From: Isoetes engelmannii
Taxonomy: Eukaryota > Streptophyta > Lycopodiopsida > Isoetales > Isoetaceae
NCBI GenBank assembly: GCA_011763485.2
Contig: JAANSK020189989.1
Location: forward strand, 1-24,724
Direction: 5' to 3'
DNA length: 24,724 bases
In this document: in pieces, positions 9,666-20,600 of the stretch
How the letters are laid out: each line of letters opens with the position of its first letter
Numbering within the stretch: position 1 is the first letter of the stretch
The notes under the pieces: model-generated
What the model was told of the DNA's origin: nothing
What the model saw: only the letters and a program-made list of their open reading frames with translations
Databases searched by the model: none
Program-made: the position numbers and the translations under genes

Positions 9666-11434
9666 AAATAATTTAACCATGACTCTATAACCTTGCTAAA
9701 CCTTAGTATTGTATCCTATAAACCCCTACACGCTAAATGAACTATGACGTCCAAGACGATAAAATAAAAGTAGCCAACACCTAAGGCATTTATATCGAAA
9801 CAACCTATCCTTCACACAAGACGCTAAAACACTTGGACGGTATCATCTAAGTCGCTAATAGCTGACTTGTATTAAGACTGTGCCTAAGCCCATTTAGTAA
9901 TCTAAAAGACCATGACTCTGTAGCAATATATTCAACTTCTAGCTAAGGATGCTATGAATAAGGCTAAAGTATGACCACCTGACCTGTCCAGACATGACAA
10001 AACAAAAATACCTAGAGACAAACCACGACTTGGCGAGCAAGCACGATAATGCAGGCTTCGAAAAGTGTCGAGTTAGTCTCGACAAATGCCTGTTGCGCTC
10101 GGTGAAATCCGGTTGGAGGCATTGGCTGCTGGCAAAATATTTGGTAGAGGGCAGGGTATTTTACCTTAGGAGCCGATAGTTTACTATGAATTTTACTATC
10201 GCATCCGGTGGAGATGGGTTCTTGCTGGCAAACTTGCCAGCCAAGGTAACAGGGGATTTCGAAGCCTGCGATAATGGGAGTTTCACCAATTAATGTCGTA
10301 TCATGGCAATTGGTTTTGGGCAGACCTCTGATTTTCGGCATGCTATTTTGCTAGGGAGGTAGAGCCATGTGAGTAGAATAGAAAACACAGAGGCGGTGGG
10401 CTACTGTAGAAATAGATAAAGAAGGAAAAAAGACGGGAAGGCTAGAACCTAGAGGCAAACACTCAGGGAGAAATCAACAAGGAAGTCGATTCTAGGAGTG
10501 TGGCATGAGGATCTGCAAAACCTACAGAAGGAATCTAACAAGTCTAACAAGGAAGTAAATTTTCAAACTCAACTACAAGCTGAAAACAGTCTGCTACCCC
10601 AAACAAAAACCAGGACCAAATGCTCAGGAGGAAGAATTCGATGCTAGAGGCTTGAGACAGCAGGAGCCCAACTCCAAGCAAAGCAGACAAATTTAAATAA
10701 AAATTGGACGGAAGACACCTGGATAGCAATTCACCCTGGATAATCCAATTGATCAGTCCTTTGGCAGCATTGAAAACGGTGAAGCGCATTTGAGCAAAGC
10801 ATGGAAAATTGGGGGCCATAGCCGGCGCCTCATTTTTGGACTGAGCAAGGTCTTCTGATTCGTCTCCAGGATCAAGTTAAGATTCTTGATCATTTAGCTA
10901 AAAACTCAATGCTACATCACTCCTTTGTTAGGGAACTTAGCTGATATGGACTGAGAGGCTTCGAGAAAGAATTCTCGATCTAGGATAGACATTCAATCTG
11001 TTATGAGCTGCCATATCTACACCCTCGCAAAGCTACTGAAACCTAGAAAATGCAAAATTCCGGCTATCGCGAGGCCACAGCCCAGCACGAGATCTCAGCA
11101 CAACATGCTTCAAGAAGCTGCTGGATAGACCCAAACTACCAACTGCCTGTATAGATTGCCTAGAGGCAGTGGAAGGGTAGATTAAAGACCGAATTAAGCA
11201 GAAACTGGGGGCTTCAACATCTCGGGTCAGGGTGCAAATGAAAAACTGAGAACACCGAACTTTCCAAGTCCTTGTGTTCCGACCCAGCTGCTGCATTGAT
11301 GATTAATCGCAGTATTCAAGCGCCAGTAACTGCAAAGACATAAAAAAAATGCGAGAACTCCTCCAAGAAATGACGCGGTTTCTCCACTTGGAGTGAAATT
11401 GATCGGAGAAGGAGGAGAACGGTACTCCATATAT
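9666..11434. other. No gene recognised; inverted repeats
   Basis: No coding frame here could be tied to a family. The phrase ACCATGACTCT occurs at about 9676 and 9908 in a loosely repeated context. The interval 10000-10350 holds the inverted repeats listed separately and an open but unrecognised minus-strand frame (10012-10341). The interval 10360-10700 is purine-rich. Part of 9666-10350 could be untranslated or LTR-like sequence of the gypsy element, but no partner copy was found at its left side. Confidence 0.35.
10051..10269. repeat. Inverted repeat, 13-bp arms, enclosing a palindrome
   Basis: GCAGGCTTCGAAA at 10051-10063 is the exact reverse complement of TTTCGAAGCCTGC at 10257-10269. 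Inside, GCTGGCAA and TTGCCAGC (10224-10231 and 10234-10241) form a perfect 8-bp stem with a 2-base centre. This could be a decayed MITE-like element, or chance. Confidence 0.6.
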
Positions 11435-11777
11435 GCCGTTTCAGAAATAGGATGGCCTTCTCAAGGGAAAGAATCCCAAAACGGAGCTACCGTTTCAAAT
11501 GCTATGGTTTATAACAGAAGATTAGTTCAAAAAATGCTTGTAGATCCTCCAAAAGGAACCCCTCGCCGGTCGTATCAGATCATACCTACATATATTTTTT
11601 CTCTGTTCAACGAAAATTTGAAGCCTGGAGCTGCTCTAGAGAAGCATTAGGGGCTTTTTTTATCCAGATGGGTCGCCGGTTTACGCCATAGATCTTACTG
11701 GAAAAACCAAAGAAGCCCAATATAAATCTTCTGCATCCCTGTTTCCCCATCACGGAGGAAACAGTGCAGAAAAATGA
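11435..11777 (+). pseudogene. 3' part of a GH17 endo-1,3-beta-glucosidase gene, frame-broken
   Basis: The translation starts AVSEIGWPSQG, the GH17 signature (family: VSETGWPS) whose Glu is the catalytic nucleophile. It then runs NGATVSNAMVYNRRLVQ and YIFSLFNENLKPG (family: FALFNENLKPGP). The first frame stops at 11648-11650. A one-base insertion there (TAGG where TGG for Trp is expected) shifts the frame, and the next frame continues GFFYPDGSPVYAIDLTGK to a stop at 11775-11777. These enzymes hydrolyse callose and beta-1,3-glucans in cell walls or plasmodesmata. The N-terminal two thirds of the domain (including the NEV acid/base motif) and the signal peptide are absent upstream. It is a broken remnant of about 113 codons, convergent with the peroxidase copy 196 bases away. 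Confidence 0.8.
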
Positions 11778-11972
11778 ACCAAAACAAAACTCAGCTACGA
11801 CTTTTTCCAAAATAGGAATATAGACAATTAGAAGACACCAAACAATACAGCGGAAGCTATGCTGAGATCTTCTATTCATCTTAAGAACTGGCAACAAAAC
11901 AATGAAGATTTCGCCTTTGGATACTAGAGTACATTTCATTTGAAACAGAAGCATCATAGGACATTGTTCGAT

Positions 11973-12699
11973 CTATTCTTTAGCAAACCCTAGTTGAGAG
12001 AGTTTGCAATGTGATTCTGCGTAATCAGCAAAGAAGGCCTCTTCGTCCTTGACATACAGCTCCACATAAGGACGGAATAATGGATCTTCAAGAAGAGCCT
12101 TGTCAGATGGAAGCTGCAATAAGCCTTCTTTCTCGCCTGTGACCAACTCGACAAAATAAGAGTTGTCAAAGACAAGAGGGTTTGATGTCCAAGCTCCCTC
12201 AAATCCTGATCTTTCCTTGTGGCACCTTCCAAGGATGTGAGCTCCTGATAGGGCCACAATATCCTTATCACTTAAACCCCATGCCTCCAAAAACGTCCCT
12301 CAAATGACTTGAACCCTTTGTTGCATCAGGGAGACGCCCCTCCTTTGGGCTCTCTGATTTATCCTCTCTTCCAGGATGGAATGGAATATCAGGGCCTCCA
12401 GTAACTTCAACTGCTACAACCCTTGCAAGCTGCGAGAATTGAAAACTGCTCCTTGATGGGCTCAAGCAGTCTAACAGCAATATCCAAAGCAGCATTAGCA
12501 CCATGTGCCAATTCCTCTTTGTTCCTGATAGTTCCAATGGACCTCCAATCTTAGTTTTAAAATCATAGGTACCAGCTGCGTACCATCCCAAGCGCACGAT
12601 GATGGGAGCACAGTTCTTTTCAGCAATTAGGGCTCGGAGCTTCCTCCTTGCCTTGTCAATGGCCTTCTTGTATTCCTCGCTTACAACTGGATATCCCAT
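11973..12699 (-). pseudogene. Intronless, broken cytosolic-type ascorbate peroxidase (APX) copy
   Basis: APX reduces hydrogen peroxide with ascorbate. From ATG at 12699-12697 the copy reads [20 protein letters not shown] and covers the whole roughly 250-residue family length to LSQLGFAKE and a stop at 11973. There is no C-terminal membrane tail, so it is the soluble cytosolic type. APX genes normally have about nine exons; here every exon is fused, so it is a processed (retro) copy. The proximal heme-ligand motif [11 protein letters not shown] is kept. The distal motif WHDAGTYD/WHSAGTYD reads WYAAGTYD, so the catalytic distal His is Tyr. The frame shifts just after IGGP, about seven codons (SYADFYQ region) are deleted, which restores the first frame, and one extra G near 12290 shifts it again. 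No poly(A) tail is visible at its 3' side. Confidence 0.9.
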
Positions 12700-13083
12700 G
12701 GTAGCCTTTGTCGGATTGGTAAGCCAAAGAGACGGAATGAAGCCTTCAATCAAAATGAGCTCTCATTACACACCAAACAATATGAATACGAAGAAAGGAG
12801 CGAAATAATGGAGAAACTGAAACGAACAAGCGGGTGGAGGGGCGCCATAGCCAAAGCTTGGAAGAAAAAAAAAGAGCTACTCCGGTGGAAAGGCGCTGGA
12901 GCCAAAAGATAAGAAGTTGCTCGAGAAACCCACAACATAATTGTGGAAAACAACCCAAAAACAGAGATTCAAACAGAGTAGAAGCCTTCGAACCCAAAAA
13001 AACAGAGATTCAAAACAAAAATAACTACATATGCATGTAAAAAACAGAGTCTCAAGCTTCAAAATTCAAATGCACCAGTGTGA
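12700..13083. other. Spacer upstream of the APX copy, with a short duplication
   Basis: The first 100 bases or so may be 5' UTR of the retrocopied APX mRNA. At 12952-12973 and 12991-13014 an AACCCAAAAACAGAGATTC block occurs twice (39-bp period). Open frames on both strands here are low-complexity and unsupported. Confidence 0.4.
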
Positions 13084-13141
13084 TCTCAGGCTCCGGTATC
13101 TGCCACTTGGGGTTCTCAGGCTCCGGTATCGCCACTTGGGG
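13084..13141. repeat. Tandem duplication of a 28-30-bp unit
   Basis: TCTCAGGCTCCGGTATC followed by GCCACTTGGGG occurs at 13084-13113 and again at 13114-13141, with two bases missing from the second copy. Confidence 0.85.
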
Positions 13142-13352
13142 ATCCCGGTATCGAGATTTGCATGTGGGGATCCTGACGGACGATATTAGTATCCCAGATA
13201 TTAGTATGGTGTGGTATCCCGGATATCAGTATGGCAGAACGGGATGAAAATAACGGGGATCCGTAGGGGACAGGCGAGGGATCCCAGGAGACAAATTTTT
13301 TTCCGAGATCAACCAGCCCGGGATATAACTATCTTGAAACCCCCCCCCCCCC
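13142..13352. repeat. GATCCCGG / ATATTAGTAT short repeats and a 13-base C run
   Basis: GGGATCCCGG-type phrases and ATATTAGTAT/ATATCAGTAT phrases recur several times at 13136-13280. The stretch closes with 13 consecutive C at 13340-13352. It looks like slippage-driven or element-derived sequence, with no gene. Confidence 0.6.
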
Positions 13353-13609
13353 AAACACCTTAAATGTGACTCTCACATTGCCGATCATGGACAAGGCGAA
13401 AATGCGATTGATCAACTTAAAAGATAATGTAGACCTAGCCGATGGCAAAGTCAAGCGCTAAGCTATGATTGAGTGTCTTATGTAGGGGCATGTACAGCAG
13501 AGGCAAGTACGCTGTAGCAGGTGCGTAAAAGAAATGAAGACCCTTCTAGACCTGTTCCTTTTGCTCCACATTGTAGAGGAGGTATGGGCTTTGAAAATGG
13601 AGAAATTCC

Positions 13610-14110
13610 TTAAACATTACTTGTTAGGGTTACTCTCTTGGCAAACATTCCATATCTCATTTCTCTCGTTAGCGTTCCAAATCCGAAAGCATCGTAAATC
13701 TTGTTTAATCCAGCATAGAACCCGTCCAAATTCACCTTACGCATGACACAAGCTCTGGCGAATTCTAACACCTGGGCACTGTTTGAACAATCTCTACCAT
13801 TTGTTGCCCGTCAATCCAATAGTTCTAGAAAGCCCCCTTCATCCGCCCTTCATTCTTCATTTGGGCAGCTTTTTCCTTGGCTGCACCCAGTGTGACATAA
13901 TGTATGACGAATATGATTTTCTTACTCACCTTGGAGCTTTAGGCATAACACATTTAGTTGCACACACTTGCTAATCCAGCAACTTTAGCTTATCTAATGT
14001 CTGTTCAAGATTGACATAGCCATATCTTTGCAGCCATTGGCATAGACAAGGTCATAACCCAGTCTATGCTCCCTCATGATAGGGATTTTGTACTAGAGAG
14101 CCTTAGTAAA
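13610..14110 (-). pseudogene. Unidentified coding debris
   Basis: The minus strand at 13610-13810 is open for about 66 codons and reads with natural amino-acid composition, e.g. EFARACVMRKVNLDGFYAGL followed by NKIYDAFGFGTLTREMRYGM, ending at TAA 13612-13610. It has no start codon of its own. Farther upstream (to about 14110) plausible fragments such as GYDLVYANGCKDMAMSIL and VNLEQTLDKLKLLD appear in changing frames. I do not recognise the family. The pattern suggests a decayed gene or transposon protein. It could also be an exon of an unannotated gene. Confidence 0.3.
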
Positions 14111-14658
14111 TTCCCTCGTCATCGAGGATGGAAAACACTGTTGAAACCTTATAAGAATATGAATCCACCTAATTACATGATATTCCACTTTGCAAACCGA
14201 CTTTAACAAGTACAACCAAGATGACCTGTAATGAGTGGGGAGAAAAGACATTCCTCTTTCTTTTGCTGTGCATATTCCAAAAGTTCCAACAATGTGGACC
14301 CTGCCAATTAAGCGATAGCAATTTCCCACTCTCTCTTATGGAGCAACAATTGGAACATGATATATTTGCCTCCTTGAAATACAAACAACTACAAAATGCA
14401 GTTTCATGATCCGTTAAGACTCGATAATCTCATATCACAGGAGAATGCATGCACCTGCCTAGTTAGTGCAGATCATTCTTGGGCGATTGCAACCAGGATT
14501 TGGAGACAGGATGATCCTTCGAGTTTCGTGGCAGCTTATATATCGTCGATGACATTATGTATGTACAATACATAAAAGCTCAGTATTGGACTGTTATGTT
14601 GGTTAAAGATTAACCCAAACTAGGAGAAACGAGAAATAGACATTGAAACTTGCCAGAT
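14111..14658. other. Spacer downstream of the Agenet gene, probably including its 3' UTR
   Basis: The minus-strand Agenet gene ends at 14659, so the right part of this stretch should be its 3' untranslated region. No canonical AATAAA signal was seen. The other open frames are short and unsupported. Confidence 0.4.
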
Positions 14659-17600
14659 TTAGCTTTGTCGCAAGGTAGATTTGGTGCTCGTGCCCCCAGT
14701 AGCAGGTAAAAGGCCAAGTGGCCCATTCTTTTTCCCACCCTGGGGGGAACTTTGAAGTCCTTCTAGTAACTGCATGAAAATTATTGTTATAAGTACTCCG
14801 ATTCTTGATAGACATACATACAGGCTTTCTTCTTCTTTCCTTTTGAGGTTTGGCACCAGTCAGGTAAAAGTCTTACATATAAGCTCTATGCCTAGATACG
14901 CACCTTAGAAGTTGGGTGTATTAATCTGTTTGACTTCCTTAAGCCCTCAGATTCTAATGCCGAAGGGGTTGACATCTCTTTTTCAGCTGACCTGGACAAG
15001 CTGTTCCTTGTAGGCATTGCTAATTCTGACGGAGAGTTCAACTTGCGTTTTTGCTCATTACCAGGCATCTGTGTATCAGCGCCAGTTGCCAGTTCCTGGT
15101 CTAGAGTCTCCTCTTGAATAGCTGGACTTTCTTTTTTCCCTGATTCCTGATCTATTGAGTCTGGATCTTGAGTAGAACCTTTGGTAGCCCTGCCAACATC
15201 AGAATCCTTGCTAGGCTTCGACCCTTCAGAATCCTTACCCTGATTGTGCTGATCTTTTTCCACCTTTTTCTTATGCACCTTGTTCAAAGATGTATCAGAT
15301 TCCTCAGACGTGTGCGCTGGTTTCCTTCTTTTTGTTGCCCCTTGATTCATTCTCTTGTCTGTATTATTTGCAGATTTGGAGGCATGCTTATTAGTGGGGT
15401 CATTTTTCACAATAAAGTCCATGAATTTCCTTTTCTTAGTTGGCTTCGGAATACCGTATGTGAGCTTTGACAATGCTGATAACAGCCCCCCTGATCCTGA
15501 TAGATTACCTCTCGTTGCAACACTTTCCATACTTCCATTCTTCTTATTAACAATATCAGCATCATTGTTCTGGTCCAACTTCCCTGGTTCTTCTTGTTCT
15601 TCATTGTCTAATTTTGGCTGCTTTGGAGGATGGGATACATCCTGACATGCGCATAAGTGCATTAGAATGTAACACATTGTCATAAATTCATGTTCATGTT
15701 AAAACGCAAACATAAGCTACCTCATTTTGATTCTGCTGCGCCTGAAATTCTTTCCATGGTATCCATAATTTCCCATCCCATGCCAATGAAGGCCTCAGGT
15801 TCCAAGATTTTATGACATCTGTGTCCCCATCACCTGGATTAAGATTTTTATACTGTTAACATAAAAACTGTGATGACAGATAAGAGATGGGTGTGCTATT
15901 TAATAATAGTTCAACTAATACAGAATAAAGCTGCAGCAAGGAAACTAGTTTTGCAAGAAGCTATAAATGATGATGGCAATTAAAGAAGGGGCATACGTGG
16001 TTTGAGCTCGTGAATGAAAATATACAATGCACCTCGAAGCAAGGGCAAAAAACCATGACACAGATCAGAGCAAAAAGTCTATCCAGGGGCGAATGTAGAT
16101 AAATAAAAAGAAACCAGTTATAAAAGTTTGCAGTTACATCCTATAGATGTGCTCAGAAAATGTCTTGAACCAATGGCTGCAGTGACACGGACATGTTTAG
16201 GCAGAATTGTATACCTGGAAAGTGCACAGTCACAAGATTTTGGTCCTCCTCGCTTATGGCCGTTACAACGCCTTCCCACCACCTGTCATGAAAGGTGACT
16301 TGTTTTTAAATCATAAAAACGTCTACAAACTACTTCCCCAAAGTGCTGACCTTAAAAAAATTGTCCAAGAAAACACCACAAATAAGAACTTATACTCACC
16401 CATCTCGCATCCAGGCATCCACGTGATCTCCCGCTGACCATGTCTGACTACCAATTGCAGCTCGCCTTCTCTTCCTTGCACCATCATCATGTATCATTGG
16501 ATGAGCCAAGCGGACTTTGGGGGGACCCGTGCCTTTGCCTCTAATTGACACCCACTCCCTAAGCTGCCCTTTCCCTGAAAGTGTTGTTTTACCAGTGTCT
16601 GTTAAAATATAGCAGGAAAAACACTTACTATTCTATATGACGGAACCATATGACCAATGTTTCAATGGATCTCATTAATGGTCAGAAATATACCATCATC
16701 TGCAAGAAGTTCATCATAAAGGACAAAAATCCGTTCATTCTCCATACGCAGCACCTTTCCTGAAAACCATACTCCATCTAGTCCCTCGTCATCAGGAACA
16801 ACCTGTCAAAAACATGTTATCAATGGCAGAGATTGAGGGAAATTTATGACTGGTTCCATGGAGTACCAAAACTATTGGCCATAAACTTCCTGACATGGAT
16901 TCTTGTTAATGCACTTAATCAGTATTAATCTATGGGTTTATACAGACCTCAACAATTGACCCTTCGGTGATCTCATTTTCTAGGGTGCTTGGCTGCGTTG
17001 CAGCTGGTTCCTCTTCAGCACAACTTGGTACATCTGAAGAAATGTGAAGTGGCTCAGCAGCATCAACTTCCTCTTCAACAGCTGCCACCGAGCTTGATGT
17101 GTCCTGATTGGCAGCCCCATCAGACACTATGTTTGCCCTGTCCCTGTCTGGAAATTCCACTTTCTTTGTGTTTTTGGTTGTCTTGCCAGATGGGCTTTTC
17201 TTAACATCCATCTTCCGAGCACGTCTTTCCTGGCGACTTCGCTTCCCATGTGTTACTTTTAAGCTTCGCACATCCACTGACTGAACTGGATCACCCATTG
17301 ACAATACCATACCTGCTTGGCATGCAGCTTCTGCAGCCAATTCAGCTGCTCTGACAACAGCCTGTAAGTTTTCCGCCCTTTTACATGCTGCCGAAGCAGC
17401 CATAGCATGTCTTGTAGTTGCTTCTTTTGCAGCAGAGATGACAGATCTGAAGGCACCAGGGATTTGCCAAGTTGCATTTGATGCCATCTCGTTATCTTCT
17501 TGATGATAGCCTCCAACTCTAGAATCTGAGGATATGGCTTCATTGGCCATAAGCTTTGCCTGAAGAGCAGCTGCATATGCAACGTTTGCAGCAGCAGCTG

Positions 17601-20600
17601 CTGCTTTTGCAACGGAGACAGCAGCTGAAATTGCTGCTGTTGAGGAAGCAAATGTGGCATTTTCATCAGAAATAAGCTTCTTTTCCTTTTTTTCATTCAT
17701 TTCTTTCCAAATGGACTGACTCCGTTCCATGGCTCTGGCTGCAGCCAATGCAGCCTCTTCAGCTTTTTGTCTGGCTTGTTCTAGGTTACCTTCAAAATCC
17801 TCAGACAAACTTCTTGATTGGTGATTTCCCTCGGAAGCAGGAGTGTGTGATGTAGTGATCTGATGCACTGTTGCCAATGTTATTGGTGAAACTCCATGAA
17901 TGTTTCTAGATGCTTCAGCCAACCCCTTGCTTGTCAAATCACTTTGATCTACAGCATTTATCCTGTCAACTACTTGGACTTTTCTCCTTCTCTTTGCTTT
18001 GTGTCCAATGCCTGCAGCGGGCTTGCTCTTGTCACTATTTGCTAAATCATTTGCAGCCATAAGCCCTCCCTTTGAAACTACTGGTGGCAAAGAAGGGGTG
18101 ATTGCAGGTTGAGTATTATATGGCATGTTAGTGGTGCATGAAGGAACTCGAGGAATGTCGGGAAACTGTGTACTGCTTAGAAAAGGTATGCTAACTGACT
18201 GTGTAGATGTTAACCATGGTATAGTCAATGAGGAGGGTGGCATCCAAGCAGAACCTGTAAAAGGTACGCTTTGTGCATATGGAAAACGAACTTTAGCTGG
18301 ATGCTGCCATAAATCCATCAAACTACCTCTGGGCCTTGGTACTGGGCCTTGATTTGACATTCCAAATGTAACCACCCCAGGTGAAGGAAATCCACCTGTG
18401 GTAGGCTCTGGACTTGGTTTAGAAGAACCTTTTCTGACACTCTTCCCTTTAGCATTTGGAACAGGAATGCCTGGCATTGTATTTGCTGCAGATATAAAAG
18501 ATCCATTTCCAATGCTTGCAGGAAAACCATGTATACTAGTTGGTGGTGTCAAGGTAGTCATATGTGGCAAAGTTCCAACAACTGAACTTTTTTTCCGTTG
18601 TACTCGTTCAGATGCCAATTGCCATACTTTTTCCCACCTGCTCTTTTCTCCACCAAAATTGTTGCGAAGAGATTCTTCAATGTCCACCACTTTGTTCATG
18701 CCACAAAAGTAAAAAGATGCCTAAGATGCTGTCCATCTATAGGAATAAAAATTATGAAGCTGCAACATGAAATTGATATGATGTACAAATGGAAGCATAC
18801 CTTTTGAAACATCAGCAAATGCTGCAGACATCAATGCTTCATCGGGCAAAGATCCTTGACTGCACAGTTTCAGAATATTATGTAACTAATTCGCCCAAAA
18901 GTTGACAATGACAAGTCTTAACTTACATGAGAGAGCCATAAACAAGAATCTGTGCGCGTAGTTGAACTTGTTGACCATCTTTAAAGGACTGGTGTGTGGC
19001 AGATGTCGTGGCACCAACTTCTTTCAGACTGGCCTGCACTTTCTCTTTCACTGTATCTACAGTAGTACCGTTTCCTGAATTCGAGTGTTGTACTTTATGA
19101 GGATCCTGGCTAGTTTGACTATTGCATGCTTCATTTGCAGATTTATCATTTTCAGGACATGCAGGTGAATTGTTTTGTTTCCCGAATTGTATCTTCGGAG
19201 GATCCTGGCTAGTTTGACTAGTCCAAGATTCACTTGCAGATTTATCATTTTCAGGACATGCAGGTAAAGTGTTTTTCTCAACATCAGATTCCGTGATTGT
19301 GCAGACATTTGCAGAGTCACGTTGGGAGCTTTCCTTGGACACTTTAGCAGAAACATCCACATCTTTAAAACCACTTTGCTGAGAGGTTATTGTCATATCA
19401 AAGTCTTCCCCTTGTTTTTCCAAATTGTTTCTCCGTGTTGAAGTTTCTTTCGATGTGGTCAAATTGACACCCTCCATACTTTCCCCTATGTCTCCAGGTT
19501 TAGTGTCCTGCAGCTCCTGTCCTTCAGAGACTGACCCAGGATCAAGACAGACTGGGGAAAGATCAAGCGGTAGGCAATCCCCCTTAACGCTGGTGTTTTC
19601 TCTATCAGGAGTTGTCTCCTTATCATCTGGGCGGCAATCTTCCTGAGCCTCTTCATATCTACTAGTTTTGGTTTCAGGTGCCTCTGAGGAATTCGATGCG
19701 TTGTCTGATGTTAACAGGACATCCTGTGAACTCTCTGGCATGTGATCCTCTATCTTTAACTCCTCTTGAACATTAGAGTCAGTAGTTCTGAGCTCTGACT
19801 GCAAAGATTTCTCTGTATTTTGTTCTTCGGGATGCACTTCTGAGATTTTAATAACCTCCTCGGGTTGTGTCTGTGTTTCTGGCTTAGTACTATTATCTGG
19901 CTGTTTACTATACATCTTTGTTATTTCCTCAGTCTCATCCAAAACTAGCCAGGCCTGACCTGGTAGTTCGACAGGTACATGTTCTATGCTATCACCAGGC
20001 GGGAAACTATTTTGGAGTTCAAGAATGTCTTCTATGCTTTCATCCTTTAATAGGTCCCCATCTGATTTTGCAGTTTTTTCGCTATTCTCAACAACTTCTG
20101 ATGTACTACTTATATACGAACTTTTCTGTGTAGCACATTTATGCAAACTACTAAGCTTATCATTTTCTGGCCCTGTCACAGTTTCCACCCTGCTGAGAAA
20201 ACAAAAGACACGTTATTATAATTTAGCAGAAAGAAAACTTCATCTATTTGATCAAACTCTTCATTTTCCATGTATTGCAATCCAGCTTATCTGGCCCAAG
20301 CCCTGTCCACAGTTGAACACAAGCTATCAATCAAATCGTGGAATGCTAGCTTACCTATAAGAGGATCATGAGCTAAGGAGTGGTGTTACATCCCTTGACT
20401 TATATTAGTAACCAAACTGGCATAAATAATTTTAAGTATAAACGAACATAACCTTATTGTTATTTATGACCTACCTGCCTGTTTCTTCGCCAGAGCGACA
20501 TGATGGGGTTGTAGTTTTGAACCCAACTTCGTGAGGTTTCTCTTCTGCGCCTGTCTGACTCAAACCTTGTCCATCCTTGGGATACCCAACTTGTGTAATC

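Noticed and set aside
10012-10341. 109-codon minus-strand ORF
   Set aside because: No recognisable family, it spans the inverted repeats and has no splice or start support, so it is not listed as a gene.
9666-10350. Right LTR of the gypsy fossil
   Set aside because: No matching partner copy was found on the left side (1670-2100), and no TG...CA boundaries were seen, so an LTR call is not supported.
15168-15645. Plus-strand ORFs of 96-100 codons
   Set aside because: They are antisense to the confirmed Agenet exon 14904-15641 and have no family match.
17259-17696. 145-codon minus-strand ORF rich in Gln and Leu
   Set aside because: It lies in another frame inside the large Ala-rich exon of the Agenet gene, and is a compositional shadow.
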